NCBI GenBank assembly: GCA_015057755.1
Contig: SVDR01000008.1
Span: 1 to 52,411 of the forward strand
DNA from: Lachnoclostridium sp.
GTDB lineage: Bacteria; Bacillota_A; Clostridia; Lachnospirales; Lachnospiraceae
Reading direction: 5' to 3'
Length of the DNA stretch: 52,411 nt
The notes under the pieces: generated by a model
Database searches by the model: none
Seen by the model: only the letters and a program-made list of their open reading frames with translations
What the model was told of the DNA's origin: nothing
In this document: piece by piece, positions 51,018 through 52,411 of the stretch
Layout of the letters: each line of letters starts with the position of its first letter
How positions within the stretch are numbered: the first letter of the stretch is position 1
Translations under genes and position numbers: made by a program

Positions 51018-52193
51018 ATGTGGGAGAAATGTAAAGACATTCAGCAGGAACTTGTTACCATGAGAAGAGATCTTCATAAGATTCCGGAATTTGGCGGTCA
51101 TCTTCCGAAGACCAAAGCGTACATTATTGAGAAATTAAACGAGTGGGGAATTCCGTACGTTGAAAACGAAAAGGACAGTGGCCTGACAGCTACGATTCAG
51201 GGCGCAAAAGAAGGAAAGACGATTGCGTTCCGTGCTGATATGGATGCGCTTTTGATTAAAGAAGGAACAGGCGTGGATTATGCATCCGAACACGAAGGTC
51301 TGATGCATGCATGCGGTCATGACGCGCATGTGACTATGCTTCTCGGCGCCGGTAAAGTATTTGCAGAGAATAAAGACAATATTGCAGGTACGATCAAATT
51401 GATTTTCCAGACAGATGAGGAAAATTCCGGTGGTGCGATCCGTTCCATCGAGACAGGATGCTTGGAAGGTGTTGATGCTGTATTTGGCACACACATCGGT
51501 TCCATCATTTCTCCGAAGATCCCGGCGGGTACTGTAATCTGTACTCCGGGTTATGTAATGGCTTCTAACGATAAATATATTATTAAAGTAAAAGGCTATG
51601 GCTGTCATGGTTCCACACCGGAAAAAGGCGTTGACCCGATCAATATTGCAGCGCATATTGTCATTAACTTAGAAGAGATCATTGCACGAGAAATTTCTGC
51701 AGTAAAACCGGCGGTTCAGACGATCGGTAAGATTCAGGCCGGTGATACATACAATATCATTCCGTCTGAGGTAATCATCGAGGGTACAATGCGTACATTG
51801 GACGATGAAGTTCGCCAGTATATGGTAAAGAGAATCATTGAGATTGCTGAGTCCACAGCAAAGACATTCCGCGGTGAGGCAGAGGTTGAGATCATCTGGG
51901 GAACTCCGCCGGTGAAAAACGATGCGGAGATGGCAGCATTCGCATGTGAATGTGCAAGAGAAGTGGTTGGTGCTGAAAACGTGATCGATCATGTGGATGC
52001 TCCAAACATGGGTTCCGAGGACTTCGCATACTTTGTAAAAGAGGTTCCGGGTGCATTCATGTTCTTAAGCTCCGCAAATCCGGAGAAAGGTACAGATGTT
52101 CCGCACCATAACCCGAAGTTCAATATCGACGAAGATGTGCTTTGGACTGGTTCTGCAGTATTTGTGAAGATTGCCGAGAAGTTTCTTGGATAA
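51018..52193 (+). CDS. M20 (peptidase M20D-type) amidohydrolase
   Basis: A 391-aa dimetal amidohydrolase that should release amino acids from N-acyl or peptide-like conjugates. Metal and catalytic blocks: AFRADMDALLI, HACGHDAHVTMLLGAG, QTDEENSGGA (where PAEE is more usual), GYGCHGSTPEKGVDP and NMGSEDFAYF. The dimerisation (lid) domain lies about 180-290. The ATG has AAAGGTGG eight bases upstream. It is a single gene after the EF-G-like gene. Exact substrate unknown. Confidence 0.92.
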   Translation: MWEKCKDIQQELVTMRRDLHKIPEFGGHLPKTKAYIIEKLNEWGIPYVENEKDSGLTATIQGAKEGKTIAFRADMDALLIKEGTGVDYASEHEGLMHACGHDAHVTMLLGAGKVFAENKDNIAGTIKLIFQTDEENSGGAIRSIETGCLEGVDAVFGTHIGSIISPKIPAGTVICTPGYVMASNDKYIIKVKGYGCHGSTPEKGVDPINIAAHIVINLEEIIAREISAVKPAVQTIGKIQAGDTYNIIPSEVIIEGTMRTLDDEVRQYMVKRIIEIAESTAKTFRGEAEVEIIWGTPPVKNDAEMAAFACECAREVVGAENVIDHVDAPNMGSEDFAYFVKEVPGAFMFLSSANPEKGTDVPHHNPKFNIDEDVLWTGSAVFVKIAEKFLG

Positions 52194-52229
52194 ATGGGGA
52201 TTTAATTTAGTAATAATATAAGTATCTGC

Positions 52230-52394
52230 AGAAAATCCCATACTATCTCAAATTAGGCTGACTGCCTTTGCTTCACTGCGTTTCATCCGCCCTTACGACG
52301 GTCGCGATAAAAGCGCTTGCGACCTTTGTAAGGGCGCAAAACTTGTGAAGCGCAGTCGTTTAGCCAAAGATTTGAGGATAGTATGGGATTTTCT
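52230..52394. repeat. 165-bp nested palindrome downstream of the M20 gene
   Basis: The outer arms pair 18 of 18 bases (52230-52247 with 52377-52394) and continue after one bulge (TCAAA/TTTGAG). Inside, GCTTCAC pairs with GTGAAGC, then CGCCCTTAC (52289-52297) with GTAAGGGCG, and GGTCGC with GCGACC around the centre. No ORF is supported in 52194-52411. It could be a miniature inverted-repeat element, a structured RNA or a complex terminator. Confidence 0.75.
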
Positions 52395-52411
52395 ATCAGA
52401 ACTTTATATTA

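Overview
The window is a chromosomal segment of a strict-anaerobe Clostridia genome, most likely family Lachnospiraceae (Bacillota). Reasons: a six-gene Rnf complex in C-D-G-E-A-B order, low-GC intergenic DNA, strong AGGAGG-type ribosome binding sites, sigma-A promoters with 17-nt spacers and frequent TGn extended -10 boxes, tRNA genes without encoded CCA, and AsnA/DeoB/Mini-RNase III gene types common in this family. No species is assigned. Most of the window is core or near-core metabolism; no prophage, transposase, CRISPR array or integrase was seen.

Layout. 1-1.4 kb: 3' end of a single-chain PurL interrupted by a one-base frameshift. 1.6-5.2 kb: acylphosphatase, two GNAT acetyltransferases, a cysteine hydrolase and a Sel1-repeat protein, all on the plus strand. 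5.3-5.8 kb: an orphan minus-strand protein. 6.0-9.8 kb: asnA, an M24 aminopeptidase and a 2-hydroxyacid dehydrogenase. 9.9-14.3 kb: an ABC ATPase with a giant FtsX-type permease carrying a heptad coiled-coil arm. 14.3-17.0 kb: nucleoside salvage (udp-deoC-deoB). 17.1-17.4 kb: minus-strand tRNA-Val and two identical tRNA-Met. 17.5-21.7 kb: lipid kinase, ispF, cysS, mrnC, rlmB. 21.8-23.1 kb: two membrane proteins sharing a C-terminal module. 23.2-25.1 kb: a DUF4397 protein, tRNA-Thr, a repeat-rich spacer and a C39-like protein. 25.3-30.9 kb: peptide ABC importer. 31-36.2 kb: MATE exporter and a heterodimeric ABC exporter. 36.4-41.6 kb: Rnf complex. 41.7-43.8 kb: a divergent carbamate-kinase-like gene back to back with a family 2 glycosyltransferase. 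43.9-45.4 kb: ArsR regulator with a split chromate-type transporter. 45.5-47.9 kb: tyrA-aroA. 48-52.2 kb: phosphoribosyltransferase, an EF-G-like GTPase and an M20 amidohydrolase. The window ends in a long nested palindrome.

How the parts fit. The Rnf complex would couple ferredoxin:NAD+ oxidoreduction to ion pumping. The peptide importer, the aminopeptidase P and the M20 amidohydrolase fit peptide and acyl-amino-acid use. udp/deoC/deoB breaks down nucleosides. Most transcription units are bounded by clear hairpin terminators, several of them bidirectional between convergent genes.

The best candidates for something under-described are: the RnfE subunit with an added four-cysteine cluster and Ala/Lys tail; the EF-G paralogue with an altered G4 motif; the carbamate-kinase-like protein with altered nucleotide-binding loops; the 1202-residue FtsX permease with an EYxDGxx heptad arm; the paired membrane proteins at 21.8-23.1 kb; and the nested palindrome and 23-nt direct repeats in intergenic DNA. 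All functional statements are inferred by reading; no database search was run.
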